A DNA stretch of 64,000 nt from Capsicum annuum. Its lineage: Eukaryota; Streptophyta; Magnoliopsida; Solanales; Solanaceae. Under the pieces are notes generated by a model. It saw only the letters and a list, made by a program, of their open reading frames with translations. It did not search any database and had not been told where the DNA came from. The position numbers and the translations under genes are program-made. Location of the stretch: positions 2,492,310 to 2,556,309 of the forward strand of contig NC_061118.1 in the NCBI RefSeq assembly GCF_002878395.1, read 5' to 3'. Positions 44,530 to 55,851 of the stretch are shown here, in pieces; the stretch's first letter is position 1; every line of letters starts with the position of its first letter.

Positions 44530-46070
44530 TGTCGTGCCCCACTTTTTCTCGCAAAAAGAAAATTCAACACGACAACTTTTTTAGGATGTTTTAAAAGAGA
44601 AGAATCATCACCTAACAAGTTAAGATGTGTTAGGGACCATTCTGCACTAATTTAGAATTATTTAATTACTAGCCTATGTCATGAGAAATTAGTATAAGAA
44701 TTGAAGTTGCCTCAAAAGAAAGGTATTAAATATCTTTCGAGGTCCATAAATGTGGATGTCGGTCGAATCCATATGTTACATGAAAAATTCTATGTGATAA
44801 GCAAAAGTCAATTATTTTTTATTAATTTAATATTAACTAAGTGTTTAAACATGGAAATAATAAACTAGACATGCAATTCAGTTATTTTCTAATTATTAAA
44901 TATCTAAGTGATGATAAGATGCATACATAAGAAAGAAAAATGTGAATAGGATAAGGGAGGAGATATAAGTGACACAATTTATATAGCAAAAAGATTCGCT
45001 TAAATAATATATCTAAACTACCCCAAGTAATTAAAAACTCACAATAAAGGAAAGAAAAGCCAATTTAGAAGACTTTAACAAGGGATTGATTTTATCCTAC
45101 TCAGATCAACGTCCGACTTATTAACAAACAACAATATTGTATGTCGCATTATCGAATTCTATTCAGGCCAACTTCTATCATTTTCGATTGTCTACCCACC
45201 TAGTTTGGTTATCAAGTCATTATTAAACCTAGAAATGCATAAAAGAAAAAAATGATCAAACTAACGTTTCCTAAGATGTCAACCTGTCTTAACTTAATGT
45301 ACAAAAAAATTGAACGATTTATTTTGGATGAAGGTATAGGCACAAAGAAAATATTAGGTTGCTTATAAGACACAAGATTATTTAACGTCATACAAAACAA
45401 TCAAGACTTAACAAGTTGCACATGTTGGTTTTAATCAAGCCTCTTAATTAATTAAAGAGTTGATGAAGCGATTAAAATGCTTAAAAAGTAATTATTCATT
45501 ATTATATAACTTAAACCTGTAGAAATGATATCTAGGTAACAAATACTTGATTATTGCTAAAAATTATTACTAAAAATGGTTAAGAAAATTGGTAGCTTAT
45601 TTCAAAGATGCTACAAAAAATTGATTGAAATATTCAAAAATTTAATAAAATGTGCAGAAAATTTATCAACGTGTGCAGAACATGAATTAAACTAAGAAGA
45701 AAATTGATTAAAAAAAGGTGCAGAAAATTGAATAAAAAGATGCGTAAAAAACTTCTCGAAATGTGCGGAAAAATATTTTAAAAGTACAGAAAGTTATTTT
45801 TACAAGTGCAAAAAGTTATTTTGGAAGTACAGAAAATTATTTTAAACGTGCAGAAATATTATTTTGAAAGTGCAGAAAATTATTTTAAAAAGTGCAGAAA
45901 ATTGTTCTAAAGTGCAGAAAAGTTTTTTTGAAATTGCAGATAAATTATTCAAACGTGCAGCAAATTATTTTAAAGTACAGAAAATTATTCAAAAGTGCAG
46001 AAAATTATCTAAAAGTGTAAAAACTTATTTATAGGTTGGAATAATTTAGAAATGTTAAAACATGGATTAA
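44530..46070 (-). repeat. 5' LTR of the Ogre/Tat-like element
   Basis: Inner end on + is TGTCGTGCCCC (44530). From 45191 it matches 8855-10087, so at least 1.5 kb belong to the LTR. The outer end was not found; similarity to the other copy fades near 46070. Contains the short tandem array at 45620-46030. No coding. Confidence 0.7.
45620..46030. repeat. Short tandem array, second copy
   Basis: About sixteen units of 20-27 bp with a GTGCAGAAAATTATTTTAAA core, the same family as 9260-9960 but shorter. Confidence 0.85.
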
Positions 46071-47084
46071 TTAAAACTTGGACTAAATAGGATAATTAGA
46101 GTCTATGTTTGCTAAGTTATGTAGTTATCCCATCTTAATATACTTTAATTTTTTTTTTACTTTTCTCAATTATTAAGGCATCTTATTAACTCATACGATT
46201 TCATTCTCATAACTTCTACTTAATCTAGTAATTCATTAATCTTGTGTCTTTAATTTTCTATACTTATTTCATAACTCCTACTCTTAATAATTTTAATTAC
46301 TCTTATATCTTTTTAAGTTCATAACCCCCAAATGATATTTTACTTGTAAATTTTGATACCTTATCATAATTTTTTTCATTATAAATTTTCAATTGGTCAG
46401 TGAAAAACCAAATAAAATAACAAATGCATATTAGAATAAGGAAACAAGGTTCTTACCTAATTGGAGAAAAGGTGACAAACAAGAAATTTCTAATTATTTA
46501 CTTGATGACTTTGACACTGACATTTGTTGAAAAGGTAAAATGAAAATTGATCAATATTCTCTTTTAATTGTTACACTTTATTTCAATTCTTTTTATCCTA
46601 AAAATTCTTTCCTTGCTAATTTTAATTTTCGTCGACTAACATATTTTCTCTTATTTCTCAATGATTATTTTTGTAAAGGTTTAAAATTTAGTGTTTGTTC
46701 ATAAACTCTGGTGATACAAATTGAGGTAGAGTAGAATATAACAAATGACGATTCTTAGACACTCAACAAAAAGACGTATACTGAATCAGAGTACATGTCG
46801 TAGATTAAAGGTTAAACTTCATTGGATATATGTGCAATAGAAAGAAAACAAAATTATTATCAGGGAACATATTTTAACTTACTGATAAAGAATATACTAT
46901 ACCTCATTTAATATATGTTAAATTTATTAATTTTTAATTTCTTTATCATTTAAAAATAATTTCATAATATAACTAAAACAAGTGCTGAAATTACTGTTAG
47001 AGAATAGAATGAATATGAAATTGAGTGAAAAGAAAATAATGATTCTTTAACAATCGCGTGAAGCGTGATCAAGTTTTCTAGTTT
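46071..47084. other. AT-rich, no gene seen
   Basis: T/A-rich text with no long frame or domain. The words 'ctctggtgatacaaattgaggtagagtag' near 46709 look like sequence often found next to inserted repeats, but I cannot assign it. Confidence 0.4.
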
Positions 47085-47475
47085 GAAATAAATTAGGTAT
47101 AAATTTTAAGCAATACTAATGATGATGATACGTAAAATATTATATAAAATTGATCGTAATAATTTAAAATAATTAGATACAAATTTTAAGTAATGCTATG
47201 ATACGAACAAAATCTCATCCCGAAAGAGTGATCTCTTTATGATGATATTAATATTATATTAATAAATATGAGTATGCATATTTTTGTGTCTGTAAATTAT
47301 GAGTATGCACATTTCTGTGTCTGATGAGTATGCATATTTGCAAAAATACTTTAATAAATATTAATAAAATTATGTAAAATATTATAAATTAATAAATTAT
47401 ATATATTTTATAAAATAAATTGCATGTTTCAAAATCATGAATGCAAAAAGTCGAGTTTATTTGATACTAAAATAA
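47085..47475. repeat. AT-rich dispersed repeat R, copy 2
   Basis: Matches 19785-20115 (see there). This copy has an inner reiteration of 'gtgtctg.aaattatgagtatgca' at 47265-47330. A LINE fragment begins within about 150 bp to its right. Confidence 0.7.
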
Positions 47476-47629
47476 CATAAAGAAATATTAACATTCAAAA
47501 CTAATAAATTTGATAAAATAATAGTCTAGGGGAAATATAAGGAGATAAAAAATTGAGTGTCAAATAACTAAGAAAGCTAGGGGTAGCTTTGGGTGTAGTG
47601 TCTAGATGACTATTAGAAGATTGTTGAGT

Positions 47630-48560
47630 CAGTTCAATGCCAACATTTTGTGAAAGGTGAATTGAGAACTGATTTTTGAAATGAAAGATGGGTCGGGGGA
47701 TAAGTTGAGAAATCTTTTCCCTCATTTATGCACCTTAAGCCTACAAAAAAATGCCATAGTATCATTGATTTGGAGTCAACAAGGCTTGAACTTAATTTTT
47801 AAAAGAGCGCTTAATGACTGAATAGTGGATAGCATTGCAAGTATGTTGAAGGTGTTGAGCCCTTTCTCAGGATGCTCAATGAATCTAGACAAGTTAATCT
47901 AAAATTTGCATAACAAAGATGCTTTTACAGTAGTCACATATTCTAAACTGGCCTTAGAAATTAATTTGGAAGGTTAGAAATCCCCCTTAAAGTCTCTTGT
48001 TTTGTCTAGTTGGTGATCAGAAAAACTTGCTTAACACACGAGGTCCTACAATGAACTGGTCTACAGATTTGTTCAAAGTATTTTTATGTGTAATACGGAT
48101 GCAGAAGTAAATAATCATATGTTCCTATATTGCAAAACAACTGCAAATTTTTAGAATATGTAATTTTTTATTCTTGGTGTGAATTGGGTAATGCCTAGAA
48201 CTACTTGACAGCTGATAAACAACTGAGAAGGAATTGGATGAAGAGACAAAGTGATCACTTGGCAAAGCATCCTAATTTGCATCTAATGAACTCTTTGAAA
48301 GGATAAAAATAATAAATATTTTGAAGGTAAAAACATCAACACTCAAGACATTAAGATGAAATGCCTTGATTTTTGTATTTTTGGAGTGAACAGGATTTGG
48401 TGTGGGAGGTAGTAGCTTTAATTGACTTCATAGGAGAATTTCAAAGCTTTTTATTTTGTTCTGGAGGTTGATCAATGTGACTAGTAGGATCCCGCCTCAT
48501 CTATTTTTTCTGAATGCTGGTATTGTGAATATAAAGTTACCTTTGTTTCTAAATAAAATA
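47630..48560 (+). pseudogene. LINE 3' fragment (post-RT and zf-RVT)
   Basis: Readable in order across frames: SGDKLRNLFPHLCTLSLQKNA (near 47693-47755), FKRALND (near 47800), MLKVLSPFSGCSMNLDKLI (about 47850-47905), NLHNKDAFTV (near 47910-47940), then CNTDAEVNNHMFLYCKTTA (about 48090-48147), a zf-RVT zinc segment. A degraded C-terminus follows and ends in an A-rich tail near 48548-48575. RT and RNase H are absent; this belongs to a LINE type without the C-terminal RNase H seen at 22251. Dead. Confidence 0.8.
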
Positions 48561-48764
48561 AAATTATGAAATGAATTGACTCATTAATTTATTCCTTTGT
48601 TAAATATTAGACCAACTGAACTCCCAATTTGGTAAAAGTATACCATCATAATGTTCAGCAGGAATTGTGTGAGTAACTATAAAAACAAGATTTAGATGAC
48701 CATCAGAATGGTTTAACGAAATAGAAACAGAGGATCTATGATTTTATAACACATTTAAAGCCTT
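48561..48764. other. No gene seen
   Basis: Unassigned AT-rich sequence between the LINE tail and the local duplication. Confidence 0.5.
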
Positions 48765-50112
48765 AGAATAAATTAATATTATAAAACATGCAGAACTGAA
48801 TTTGGGTGGACAATCTCGTCGGGTGCATAGTACAGATCATTACTCACAACAAAAAGAAATGTACTCCGTGCTAATATGAATTGCAAGTTCTTTGCACAAA
48901 TAAATAACACGAATAAAATTAGAATTTTCACTAAATATCTACTTCATACATTTATCTGCAGTTGATTTCATAAACAACTTAACCAGTTCCCACAAGTTCT
49001 TGACCTAGAGAGAGGTTCACAAATAAATTAATACCTTAAAATTAAAAGTCTATATTTCACATTCAAACTTACAAGTTTTTACTATTTACATTTCTTATTA
49101 AAAGCTATTATTCCTTTTAGGCAAAATCAAATTAGAATTTCTTTCACTGTATTTTCACTTATTCTTATTTGTAGGATAATTAAAAATAGGAGGAAATCTA
49201 ACTAAAAAAATCTCACCATCAAGAAATAGTTGTAAAATAAAGAAGTAAAGAAACAAAAAAATCTCAGTGTACCTCAAGTTACAAGTACAATATAGGCCGA
49301 GAAATAAATACTAACTATAAGAAAACAATTTAAAAACTAAATAGACTTAACGAAGGGGAGAGAGAACAAAATAAACATTCTCTTTTGGGATTTAATAAGA
49401 GACCCCCAAAGACTGATTAAAATTTCCATTCATATACTATATTCCTATATAACCTCATTAATAAATAAACAATAAATTGATAAACATAATCAATAATTAA
49501 TTTTGCAACTTCTACACCAATAACTATGCTATCCAAAATACTGTACGAAAAATCCCAATATTTCATGAGAAGCTAGAAGCCTTAAGTCATGTAATTAGTT
49601 GTAATATACATGCATATACATATAGTTAACAAAAGAGACAAAATGTTGAAAGTTCTACAATGGTCTTTAATAAATTTTGTTACTGTTTTCATGTAGGGAT
49701 CATTGTCATTTTTTTATCAAGATCAAAGGTGATAGAGGGCGAAGGAAAACAAGGGGAAAATCCCTAGAACAATAATCGACTGAAGACTTCTCAAATCTTT
49801 TAAATTTGGACAGTATAAGAAAATTAACAACCAATAATTGAAGAACATGCATAAGAAGAATCGGTTAAGAAAAGGGAAAGGAAAATAGCTGTGAAAAATT
49901 CTTTAACTTCTAGAGTTAGCAATGACACAGAAAATACGATCTATTAGATTCATAGAGGAAGAGAAAAAAATCCTAAATTAGGAACACATACAAGTTGGTC
50001 ATAAAAACATACCTTATCGCTAGAGCAAAAATCAAACCAAAACTAAAAAATTCTTCAAAAGAGAAACAAATGTAAGGGAAGAAAAGAGAGATGGGAAGAC
50101 ACAAACAGATTT
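48765..50112. repeat. Local duplication, copy 1 (empty insertion site)
   Basis: Collinear with 52022-53234 continued at 63892-64000: for example 'aaaacatgcagaa.t.aat' at 48783 and 52054, 'ttgtaatatacatgcatatac' at 49602 and 52827, 'ggtgatagag' at 49729 and 52958. Copies differ by roughly 10-15% plus indels. No coding function was recognised. The GTCAT at 49998-50002 is the undisturbed site where the other copy has the 10.65-kb retrotransposon. Confidence 0.9.
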
Positions 50113-50409
50113 GACAAAGTATTGATTGTTGATATTAAGGAAAAAGAGAAAAGAGAAACAAACGTCATAAAAATATATATGTGGATTAATATCAATTTAG
50201 AGTGGAGTTATCCTGCATTGATTTTACAAGAGGTTTCAAATAGAAATTACCAACATGGACCTGGACTAGAAGGACTGTAGACTCATAATAAAGTTAAAAA
50301 TAGAGAAAAGATATAAAAATACTCCTAAAATTATCTGTTCAAGTTATTTTACCACTTTAATTTTATGAGTATTTAAATACCCTATAAACAACTTTGAAAT
50401 GAATAAATG
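50113..50409. other. Between duplication copy 1 and the LINE fragment
   Basis: AT-rich, no frame; may still belong to the duplication, whose second copy runs out of the window. Confidence 0.4.
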
Positions 50410-51800
50410 GAGTTCAAGATTGGGTAAAGTAGGCAATTCTAAGGAAGTTGGGATTTGTAGAAGGCTCCTTATCATTCAGGTACTCAGGAGTGCCTATCTC
50501 TTCAAAAAAACTAACAGTAGACCAGTTTATGCCTCTTGGGGACAAGATTGTTGAAAGAATTACATGTTGGACAACAAAAATTCTTACATATGCAGGAAGG
50601 TTGCAGCTTATAAAGGTTGTGATCTTTGGTTTTCAAGCTTATTTGGCACAAATCTTTGTGTTGCTCAAAAGAATCCTAAAACTTATTGAAATAGCTTGTC
50701 GAAACTTTCTATGGATAGGTTCAGTAAAGGTATCTAAAAGGGCCCTAGTTTTCTTGAGAAGGTGTGTCAGCCAAGAGCAGCATGTGGTCCTAGTTGAAAA
50801 TATTCAAGTGGAACAAAGCTGCAGTGATGAAACAGTTTTGGGTTCTGGCCACAAAAAAAAGATTATTTATGAGTGAAATGGGTGCATATCTTTTATATGA
50901 AGCAGGAATCAGTGGACAATTATCTTGTGCCTAAGAATGATATCTGAATCATTAGGAAAATCCTTGAATCTAGGAAAATCATCCTTAATATGAGTTCTCT
51001 GAATGGTGGAGTTGCAGAAAGGTTGCACATTGTTTTAAGTAGGTATAAATTCTTAATTAAAAAGATGTACATTGCCCTAACTCCTACACTTCCTAAAGCA
51101 TTTTGGAAGAGCTTGACTGAGCATCCAACTATTCAGTCTAAACATAAGTTCTTCTTGTGGCTGGCATTGTAGAAGAGATTGTGTACAATAGAAAGACTCT
51201 TGAAGTTTGGTATTGTGGTTCCCCCTACTTGTGTCTTTTGTAAGACTACCGATGAGACTAGAGAATACTTATTTTTTTAATGCAGTATCACTCAATAACT
51301 CTAGCAAAGACTTGTAAGGTGGACATGAGTGCACAGGTCAATTGAACTATGGCAGAAAGAGGTGGATTGAGTGCTAAACTGGGCAAAGAAGAGGACATAA
51401 AATGATGGTATACTCAGTTGTCTCTTTACTATGGTGATTCATGTGATTTGGAGAGAACATAATTTGTTAATATTCCAGCAAGTGCATTATGAACCTGATA
51501 GAATATTAAAAAAAATAACTATATTCCTTCATACCAAAGGTGGTGAGCTAAAACACCGAAAACCTATTTTACAGCAGCTGAATAAGTTTCCATGAGGATT
51601 TGTGTCCCCTGGGATTAAACTACAGCTAATTTAGGCAGGAATCCTAGGTTCTACTAGTTTGTATTCATTCATCTTGTATTGATTTACATCCCATATTTCT
51701 TAGCTCTAGCATAGTTAGTCGTTATTTGTATGAGAGATAGGGGGTTCGCTCCTGTCTAGTTGCTTTGTATGAACACTTAATTGGTATTAACTAAAATTTA
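50410..51800 (+). pseudogene. LINE fragment (RT C-terminus and zf-RVT)
   Basis: The 142-codon open stretch (50448-50876) gives FRYSGVPISSKKLTVDQ and the block ERITCWTTKILTYAGRLQLI, with CRNFLWIG following: the conserved C-terminal part of plant LINE RT. After a frameshift, 50990-51172 gives FWKSLTEHPTIQSKHKFFLWLAL. The zinc segment TIERLLKFGIVVPPTCVFC follows at 51185-51245, with a stop after LWLAL. The tail (51700-51830) has the usual 'ttggtattaac' and an A-rich end. The catalytic RT box is missing through 5' truncation. It separates the two copies of the local duplication. Confidence 0.85.
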
Positions 51801-52021
51801 ATTATTTACTAAAAAAATACAATACCACTTTCATAATAGAAAGTGTATTTACAGTCGCTCTATATTATTATCATGTTAGCACCACATCATTGCCACGTAA
51901 AGTATCAAGCGTCACATAAATTTTATTAAATTATATAACAAAAATAAAACTAAAATACCCTTCCCTACCCTTTCTTCTTTGTACCCATCCACCCCAATTC
52001 ATTTCTTTAATCCTTCTAACA

Positions 52022-53234
52022 AATTAATATTGGGTGGACAATATTATTATAAAACATGCAGAAGTAAATTTGAGTGGACAATCTCGTCAAGTGATAGTAC
52101 AAATCATTACTCACAACAATTAAAAAAAATACTCCGTGCTAATATGAATTGAAGGTTCCTTTCACAAATAAATGACACGAATCAAATCAGAATTTCCACT
52201 AAATATCTATTTTATATATTCATCTACAATTGATTTCATAAAAAAATTAATCAGTTCCCACAAGTTCTTGACTTAAGAGGGCAGTTCACCAATAAATTGA
52301 TACCTTAAAATTAAAGTTCTATATTTCTAATTCAAAATTACAAGTTATTTACTGTTTACACTTTCTATTTAAAACTATTACTCCTTTTGGGAGAAATCAA
52401 ATTAGAATTTCTTTCACTCTATTATCACTTGAGGAAATCTAATTCAAAAAATCTCACAATCTAAAAATAGTTGCAAAATAAAGAAGGAAAGAGATTAAAA
52501 AATCTCAGTGTACCTCAAGTCACAAATACATAAGCCAAGAAATAAATACTAACCACAAGGAAAAAACTTTAAAAACTAAATAGATATACAAGGGGGAGAG
52601 ACACATTTTTTTTTCCGGATATGATAAGAGACCCACACTCCTGGTTAAAATATGCATTCATATATTATATTACTACATAACCTCATTGATAAATAAAAAT
52701 AAATTGGTAAAGACAATCAATATTTGATTTTGCAACTTTTTCACCAATAAATATTCTATCCAAAACACTGTACGAAAAAATCCAACATTTCATGAGAAGT
52801 TAGAAGCCTCACGTCATGCAATTAGTTGTAATATACATGCATATACATATAGTTAACAAAAGAGTCAAAAGCTTCACAATTTCTATAATGACCTTTAATA
52901 AGTATTGTTGTTGTTTTTATGTCAGGACCATTTTCTTTTTTTTTATCGATATCAGAGGTGATAGAAGGAAAAGGAAAAGAAGGGAGGAAAATTCCTAGAA
53001 CAAAACCCAATTGAAGGCTTCCCAAATCTCTTAAATCTGGAAAGTACAAAAAAAATAACAATAAATAATTAAAAAATATGCATAAGAAGAATCATTTAAG
53101 AAAAAAGGCAAGTAAAATAACCATAAGAATTTCCATAACTTCTAAAGATAGTAATGACACAGGAAATACAATCAATTAAATTAGAAGAGGAAGAGAGAAA
53201 ATCTCCAAAGAAAGAACACATATAAGTTAGTCAT
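52022..53234. repeat. Local duplication, copy 2, left part
   Basis: Aligns with 48765-50002. Ends in GTCAT (53230-53234), the left target-site duplication of the element at 53235. The sequence continues at 63892 after the element. Confidence 0.9.
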
Positions 53235-55342
53235 TGTCACGACCTCGAATCAGGGCCTGGCCATGACAGGTATCTCAATTTCCACGTGGATCGGAGATCA
53301 CCTCGTGCACCTAATCAAACCAATCACACCATACTCCAAGATTGTCTGAATTTCGAACATATAACAAGATAAGAAAATATTAATTTAAAGACATTAAAAT
53401 AAGTCTATAACCAAAACCAATCAATACCAGTATCAATGCCAATATCAATACCGACACCGCTCATGCCCACAGTAGTCTGATAAAGCCTCTAATCAAAATC
53501 AAAGAATATCCAGCCGGGACATGTCCTTGACCATAGCCAAAACCAATACCAAAGGAATAGTAGTCATAAAGAAATTCATAGCATGAAATGGAGTCCTCCG
53601 AAGTATGGAAGCTCACCACTTCAGTCTGACTCAACAACTATTCCTAGATCACCTAGTCACTGAGTAGGAGGAGTGAAAGTATGAACGATTCCTGCATCGC
53701 GTAGGGATACAATATCCAAAGACAGTTAGTAAGGTGAATGCTAGCATGTAACTTGGGGATAAGGACACTATAATGATCTGATCAACAATTTTAAATCATT
53801 CAAAAGCCAACGCACATTGTCAAATGTATAAACATAAATATATATATATCACATGTCGGGATATGGAACAAGGCTTAACATGCTTTTCAAAACTTTAGCC
53901 TGGATTGTGTAGCTCAACCGTCATATAATAGTACCCACGGGCTATATGGGCCCCAACTCTTACTCCCTAGTCGGCCTCCAGTGCATGTAGCCACACGAAC
54001 CAGAGAATAATCTCATATATATGCACATGGGGGACTCGAACCCTCTAATATATACCAAGGTGACTTAAGCACCCGATCAAGTACTGATTTATGGGGGACT
54101 CAAACCTCCATAATCATGAAATAGTAATAATAAAGGGGACTCAAATTGGTCCCTCGGACTCCACTTTCATGACTCAGCTACACAACCCTTATTAAAGCCT
54201 ATTTAAAATAATTGTCACACATTCCCATTTAATGAACCATAATACAGTTTTAAACATACATTGTTGTTATCATCATGCCAACTACACTTGAAAGGTAATA
54301 TATCACGCCAAAATAGTTTTCATTAACTTGGGGAGAATAACTCTCTTTGTTCATTAATACACATTGGGGAACACCGACTCCCTTTGTTCATTAAATCATG
54401 TCATTGTATTTCAAATACTTCTTTATGTCATGCAATAGTTCAAGACTAGTTAAATTTTATAAATTCCCATAGTTCTCATAACTAGAGTCAATTTCACATT
54501 ATGGGATTGGAGTCGTAACCACTTCAAAAGTCACAAGTTTGAAAAAATCACAATTTCCTAGTTCATTCACCATACACATGCACCCACAAGTTCAAAACCA
54601 TATTAAAAGCATGAAAATCATATATATATATATAAACTATAAGAACATTGTTCAATTCATAACATTATTATTAAAAATACTTTAAATCATATTCTTTTGC
54701 AAAATTAACAATGAGGAAAGAGTACATTCCTAAAATAGTAAGATGTACGGAGAGAAACTACCCATAGGAGTCCTAATCAATCAACCTCTTGAAACCCTAG
54801 CCTTTACTTGAACACATAGTTTGAGAGAAAATTTAGGAGTGTTTTATTAGGAATGACGTAATAATGAAGTTCCAAGGACGCCTTTAAGTCGTGGGGTCTA
54901 AGGGGTTAAAGTGGAAAATGTCCAGAGTTCCCTCAACTTAAAATCCGAAAAAGTGTCACCTTTGGTTACGAGTTGACCCCTTGACTCATAACCACACTAT
55001 ACGACTTGTCACCATGAGTCGTAATCAAGGTAGTATCACCAAGGAACCCTATATTTTTATCCTTACGACTCAATAGAACCAATCATAATTCGACCTTACG
55101 ACTGGTAGGGTCCCGTCGTAGTCAACACAAAATAAAATTTAGGACATACACTAGACACCCTACGATTACACCTAATGACTCATAATATGACCTTACGTCT
55201 CTTAGTGAGCCACTCGTACTCAGAGTTGAATCAAGCCTCAAACTTTTTGGTTTGGGTACGATTCATCCCAATGAGTCGTCAAGACACCCTATAACTCTGG
55301 GGATCCAGTCGTAACCAAGGCAGTGATCCTAAAGCTCTAGAA
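53235..55342 (-). repeat. 3' LTR (truncated at its U3 start)
   Basis: Starts TGTCACGACC on the + strand and aligns with 61669-63855 throughout. On the + strand its last shared text is AAAGCTCTAGAA; the final 31 bp present in the other LTR are missing and integrase coding begins directly. Carries several 'gggggactcgaaccc' blocks and a cluster of ACGACT words (54950-55320). Confidence 0.9.
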
Positions 55343-55851
55343 GGCAACTCCAACTCATACGCAACCTTACTAACCCTCTTCAAAACCAAGTACGGGACAA
55401 CATACTAGGGACTGAGCTTCCCCTTCTTCCTAAACCACATTAATCCCTTTATGGGAGATACCTTCAAGAACACCCAATCGTCAACCTTAAACTCCAACTC
55501 CCTACGCCTTACATCCGTATAGGACTTTTGGCGACTTTGGGCAGCTTTAAGTCTATCCCAAATCACCTTCATCTTCTCCATCACTTGGTGAACTAAATTC
55601 GGGCCAAATCTCACTGCCTCACCAACCTTGAACTACCCAATAGGAGACCTACACCTCCTACCATACAACACCTCAAATGGAGCCATCTCAATACAAGAGT
55701 GGTAGCTATTATTATACATAAACTCTATAAGAGGAAAATGATCAATCCAACTACCACCTTAGCCAATCATGCAAGCCCGAAGCATATCTTCTAATATCTG
55801 ATTAGTTCATTCCACTTGTCCATCTGACTGCGGGTAGAAATAAGTACTAAT
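55343..55851 (-). pseudogene. Tekay-like integrase, C-terminal part
   Basis: Reads on from the DNA-element insertion: STYFYPQSDGQVE (catalytic Glu retained), a stop where Arg is expected, [27 protein letters not shown], then an open 69-codon stretch RFGPNLVHQVMEKMKVI and RRRELEFKVDDWVFLKVSP. It ends YVVPYLVLKRVSKVAYELELP and then runs straight into the LTR at TCTAGAGC. The chromodomain, 3' UTR and polypurine tract normally found there are deleted. Confidence 0.85.

Larger units (their letters stand above)
29119..46070 (-). mobile_element. Ogre/Tat-like Ty3 retrotransposon, interrupted by nested insertions
   Basis: On the - strand, in order: LTR (46070-44530), PBS with TGGCGATTTCGCTAGGGA, leader, extra ORF1, gag with proline-rich repeats, protease, RT with YADD box, RNase H, integrase. 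An extra ORF upstream of gag, the TGGCGA PBS and the Tat-style RT place it in the Ogre branch. A 4.75-kb insertion (31519-36270) splits the RNase H: the reading runs up to ...AKWQY on one side and resumes at LSEFDIVYVAQ on the other. All frames are decayed, and no 3' LTR was found. Confidence 0.85.

Noticed and set aside
47501..47725. 74-codon - strand frame
   Set aside because: Partly antisense to the LINE fragment; no motif.
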